From Nocardia neocaledoniensis (lineage in GTDB: Bacteria > Actinomycetota > Actinomycetes > Mycobacteriales > Mycobacteriaceae): a stretch of DNA of 64,000 nt. Each line of letters starts with the position of its first letter. Within the stretch, counting starts at the first letter, position 1. Position numbers and translations under genes: made by a program. The notes beneath the pieces were generated by a model, which made no database searches, had not been told where the DNA came from, and saw nothing but the letters and a program-made list of their open reading frames with translations. Where the stretch lies: the NCBI RefSeq assembly GCF_003182135.1, contig NZ_QGTL01000008.1, forward strand, positions 1-64,000, read 5' to 3'. Positions 61,759 through 64,000 of this stretch are shown here, in pieces.

Positions 61759-63072
61759 TCACTCCAGCACCGGGAAATTGGCGCGCAGGACACCGTGCGG
61801 ATCGCGGGCCCGCTTGATTTCGCGGAGCCTGGTCAGCGTGGCCGGGTCGAAGGCCGTGCTCGCCGATTCGCCGGGGGCGAGGAACGTGTAGGGCTTGGCG
61901 CCGGTGATGTGGGTGCCGAGCCCGTCCACGATGGCCGCGAAGCCGGCCCGCACGTCATCGGCCAGGTGCGGTAGGCCCAGGCCGAGCAGGTAGAGCGCGT
62001 ACGGCTCGGTGACCGGCCCGCGCGCCCCGTCGCCGCCGGGGCCGGTCGCGGCGAGCGCGCCGCCGAGGCCGCGGATCTGGATGTTGAGCAGGGGTGCGAC
62101 CGGCGCCTCGATGATCGTCTTCACGACCGCGTCGCCGAGATCGGTGAGCAGCTCGCCGCGGGACAGGGACGGGGTCGGGTCGGTGGGTTCGGCGGTGATG
62201 GCGCCGATCCGGTCGGGCGTCATGGCGCCGCGGGTGTCGGTGAGCGCGCCCGCGATGGTGTCGAGCGAGCTGGTCAGCGCGCGGCCCTCGGCGGGGTCAC
62301 CGAGGAAGGCGAAGTCGATGGCGACGGTCGGCGCGGCGCCGGGGAGCTGATAGCGCTGCAGCCATACCGAGAGCTCGGCGGGCGCCCCGGTGGTGAGCGC
62401 GGTGAACGTCTCGAAGGCCTCCGCGGTGCGGTCGGCGGGCCAGCTCACCCGGCCGCCGTAGAGCTGGGGCAGCTCGAACAGGTCGAACTCCAGTGCCGTG
62501 ACGATCCCGAAGTCGCCACCGCCGCCGCGCAGCGCCCAGAACAGTTCGGGGTCGGTGTCGGCGCTGATCCGCTGCCGCTCGCCCGCCGCGTCGACGATCT
62601 CGAGCGCGGTGACCGCGTTCGCCGCCCAGCCGTGCGCGCGGGAGAACCACCCGAACCCGCCGCCCAGGGTGTAGCCCGTCACGCCGACGACGGGATTGCT
62701 GCCCGCCAGGCCGGTGAGCCCGTGGGCGGCCGCCGCGGCCTGGACGCGTCCCCACTGCGCGCCGGAACCGACGCGGGCGGTCCGCCGGTCGGGGTCGACG
62801 CTGATCTCGTCGAGCAGGCCGGTGCGCAGCAGGATGGCGCCGGCGATGTCGCCGGTGGCGCCGTGGCCGGTCGGCTGGGTCACCACGGTGCGGCCGGTGC
62901 GCTGGGCGTGGCGCACGACCCGCGCGATGTCGTCGGCGTCGGCGGCCGTGACGACCGCGGCGACCGGTTGGCGCACGGCGGTGTTCCACGGCCGCGCGGC
63001 CTGCTCGAAGTCGTCCTCGCCCGGCAGCAGGACCGTCCCGCGGACAGCGGTGCGCAGCGCGTCGATTCCCAT
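61759..63072 (-). CDS. FAD-binding oxidoreductase (berberine-bridge-enzyme type)
   Basis: A 437-residue flavoenzyme. PCMH-type FAD domain: VVTAADADDIARVVRHAQRT, VTQPTGHGATGDIAG (the usual His that carries FAD is in GHGA), GLTGLAGSNPVVGVTGYTLG, then GFGWFSRAHGWAANAVTALE and LFWALRGGGGDFGIVTALEF. The BBE C-terminal segment ends RDPHGVLRANFPV. It probably oxidises a sugar or natural product. ATG at 63070-63072, seven bases after the TetR stop, so it is in the same transcript as that regulator. Confidence 0.93.
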   Translation of the reverse strand: MGIDALRTAVRGTVLLPGEDDFEQAARPWNTAVRQPVAAVVTAADADDIARVVRHAQRTGRTVVTQPTGHGATGDIAGAILLRTGLLDEISVDPDRRTARVGSGAQWGRVQAAAAAHGLTGLAGSNPVVGVTGYTLGGGFGWFSRAHGWAANAVTALEIVDAAGERQRISADTDPELFWALRGGGGDFGIVTALEFDLFELPQLYGGRVSWPADRTAEAFETFTALTTGAPAELSVWLQRYQLPGAAPTVAIDFAFLGDPAEGRALTSSLDTIAGALTDTRGAMTPDRIGAITAEPTDPTPSLSRGELLTDLGDAVVKTIIEAPVAPLLNIQIRGLGGALAATGPGGDGARGPVTEPYALYLLGLGLPHLADDVRAGFAAIVDGLGTHITGAKPYTFLAPGESASTAFDPATLTRLREIKRARDPHGVLRANFPVLE

Positions 63073-63079
63073 GTTCTCC

Positions 63080-63718
63080 TCATTCCCTCGTGGCTTCACC
63101 GAGTCGACGACGCGGGGAAGGCGACTGTGACACACCGGGTCCGAGGACGGTGTCCACCAGGTCATCGACCTCGGTGGGGTCGAGCGCGTCGGGGGTCATC
63201 AACCGCCGGTAGATCACCGCGCCCGCGAGCGCGGTCGCGGCCAGTTCGGGGTCGGCGCCGGACGGGAAGTCCCCGGCGGCGATGCCGTCGCGGACCGCGG
63301 CCACGAGCGTCGCGCGGCGCTCGGCGTTGTAGCGGTGGAACAGCTCGCGCAGCTCGTCGTTGCGCTCGGCGGCGTCGATGAGCGCGGGAGTGCAGTCGGC
63401 GACGAGCGAGCCGGTGAACGCCGTCGCCAGGTGATCGACGATGGCGACGACGCGTTGGCGCGGGGTCAGGTCGGACAGTGGATCGGCGGCCGAGCCGGGT
63501 TGGACGTTGAGCGAGCGCAGTGCGTCGGCGATGAGCGCGAGTTTGCCCGGCCAGTGCCGGTAGACGGTGCTCTTGGCGACGCCGCTGCGGCGGCACACCG
63601 ACTCGATGGCGAAGCCGCCGTAGCCGGCTTCGGCCAGTTCCGTCAGCGCGGCGGTGAGCACGCGGCGCCGGGAGGCGGTGATCCGCGGGTCGACGCGATT
63701 CTCGGCCTGGTCCATCAA
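63080..63718 (-). CDS. TetR family regulator
   Basis: A 212-residue regulator. The helix-turn-helix is FAIESVCRRSGVAKSTVYRH followed by WPGKLALIADAL, and the C-terminal domain is of TetR_C_16-like helical type. It begins the operon with the FAD oxidoreductase and is divergent from the glyoxalase-like gene at 63787, with an inverted repeat in between. It likely represses both directions. Confidence 0.9.
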   Translation of the reverse strand: MMDQAENRVDPRITASRRRVLTAALTELAEAGYGGFAIESVCRRSGVAKSTVYRHWPGKLALIADALRSLNVQPGSAADPLSDLTPRQRVVAIVDHLATAFTGSLVADCTPALIDAAERNDELRELFHRYNAERRATLVAAVRDGIAAGDFPSGADPELAATALAGAVIYRRLMTPDALDPTEVDDLVDTVLGPGVSQSPSPRRRLGEATRE

Positions 63719-63727
63719 GCTATCGTA

Positions 63728-63756
63728 CGGTATCGTTCTATAGCGAGACGCTACCG
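63728..63756. promoter_or_regulatory. Inverted repeat between TetR and glyoxalase-like genes
   Basis: CGGTATCG at 63728-63735 and CGCTACCG at 63749-63756 match in seven of eight pairs around a 13-bp centre containing CTATAG. It lies 10 bp upstream of the TetR start and 31 bp upstream of the glyoxalase ATG. Confidence 0.6.
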
Positions 63757-63786
63757 TTTCGTAGTTGACCGTCGAAGGAGGTCGAC

Positions 63787-64000
63787 ATGATCAACGTTCG
63801 CTACATCGTCGACGATGTCGACGTGGCCGTGCGCTTCTACACCGAGCGGCTCGGCTTCGCCGTCGTCATGCACGCACCGGCGGATTTCGCGATGCTCGAT
63901 CGCGAGGGCCTGCGGCTGCTGCTGAATCGCCCCGGCGCCGGCGGTGCCGGTCGCTCCGATGATCGAGGCAGACCCCCTGAACCGGGCGGCTGGAACCGAT
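63787..64000 (+). CDS. Glyoxalase/bleomycin-resistance (VOC) family protein, N-terminal part
   Basis: The first 71 codons are present; the window ends inside the gene. MINVRYIVDDVDVAVRFYTE, then RLGFAVVMHAPADFAMLDRE, is the first beta-alpha-beta-beta-beta module of a VOC fold, followed by LRLLLNRPGAGG and DDRGRPPEPGGWNR. ATG 63787 follows GAAGGAGG. It is divergent from the TetR/oxidoreductase operon. Confidence 0.9.
   Translation, partial: MINVRYIVDDVDVAVRFYTERLGFAVVMHAPADFAMLDREGLRLLLNRPGAGGAGRSDDRGRPPEPGGWNR

Noticed and set aside
61427..61762. Minus-strand frame encoding Arg/Pro/His repeats
   Set aside because: It is only the translation of the 22-bp tandem DNA repeat; the unit is not a multiple of three.

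Overview
The window reads as chromosome of a high-GC, mycolic-acid-containing actinomycete, most likely Nocardia. It holds a single-polypeptide type I fatty acid synthase of about 3,100 residues followed by acpS, a GTP-type PEP carboxykinase, an LdtMt2-like L,D-transpeptidase lipoprotein, a DUF7159-type mycolata protein and many TetR regulators. The genus is an inference from gene content; no 16S or housekeeping marker is present to settle it.

Layout. (1) 1-1.3 kb: edge of a chromosomal block with a membrane peptide gene, a TetR regulator and a frameshifted universal stress protein. (2) 1.3-16.4 kb: an accessory segment bounded by two homologous tyrosine recombinases (1333-2406 and 14923-16014) next to tRNA-Leu(TAG). 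It carries a MobF relaxase-helicase preceded by four 10-bp iterons, and a cargo of HAD hydrolase, XRE-TPR regulator, MurF-like ligase, APH-like kinase and CYTH protein. (3) 16.6-43.7 kb: core chromosome with tRNA-Leu, fas-acpS, a drug-type ABC exporter with its TetR regulator and tandem operators, bcp, pirin/MarR, cupin, a GlxA-type regulator, SulP transporter, pckG, ArsR/hydrolase, phnA, argP/lysE and a secreted SLT-domain protein with a c-di-AMP riboswitch-like leader. (4) 44.27-58.69 kb: a 14.4-kb island inserted in the 3' end of tRNA-Lys(CTT). A 31-bp copy of the tRNA 3' end lies at the far side, and each copy has its own terminator. The island holds an AraC regulator with a ricin-like tail, a sulfur-themed operon (GAP protein, shortened SulP permease, DUF1254 protein, SdsA-type alkylsulfatase, second GAP protein), IS fragments, and a phage- or plasmid-like set ending in DUF6192 and RacP-like genes. 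No integrase is visible inside it. (5) 58.7-64 kb: core again, with L,D-transpeptidase, small secreted and zinc-finger proteins, a 22-bp tandem repeat, and a FAD oxidoreductase/TetR operon divergent from a glyoxalase-like gene cut by the window end.

How genes work together. fas and acpS make and activate the multifunctional synthase that supplies acyl chains for membrane lipids and mycolates; three similar repeats upstream of fas are candidate regulator sites. In the tRNA-Lys island, an alkylsulfatase that frees sulfate from sulfate esters sits with a SulP-type permease and two sulfolipid-addressing-type (GAP) membrane proteins, suggesting use or handling of sulfated lipids or detergents. In the tRNA-Leu-side element, the MurF/APH/HAD/XRE combination does not match a pathway I can name and is the best candidate here for an undescribed small-molecule or wall-modifying system. 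Several divergent regulator/target pairs (TetR-ABC, MarR-pirin, ArsR-hydrolase, LysR-LysE, TetR-oxidoreductase) have visible inverted repeats or shared motifs between the genes.
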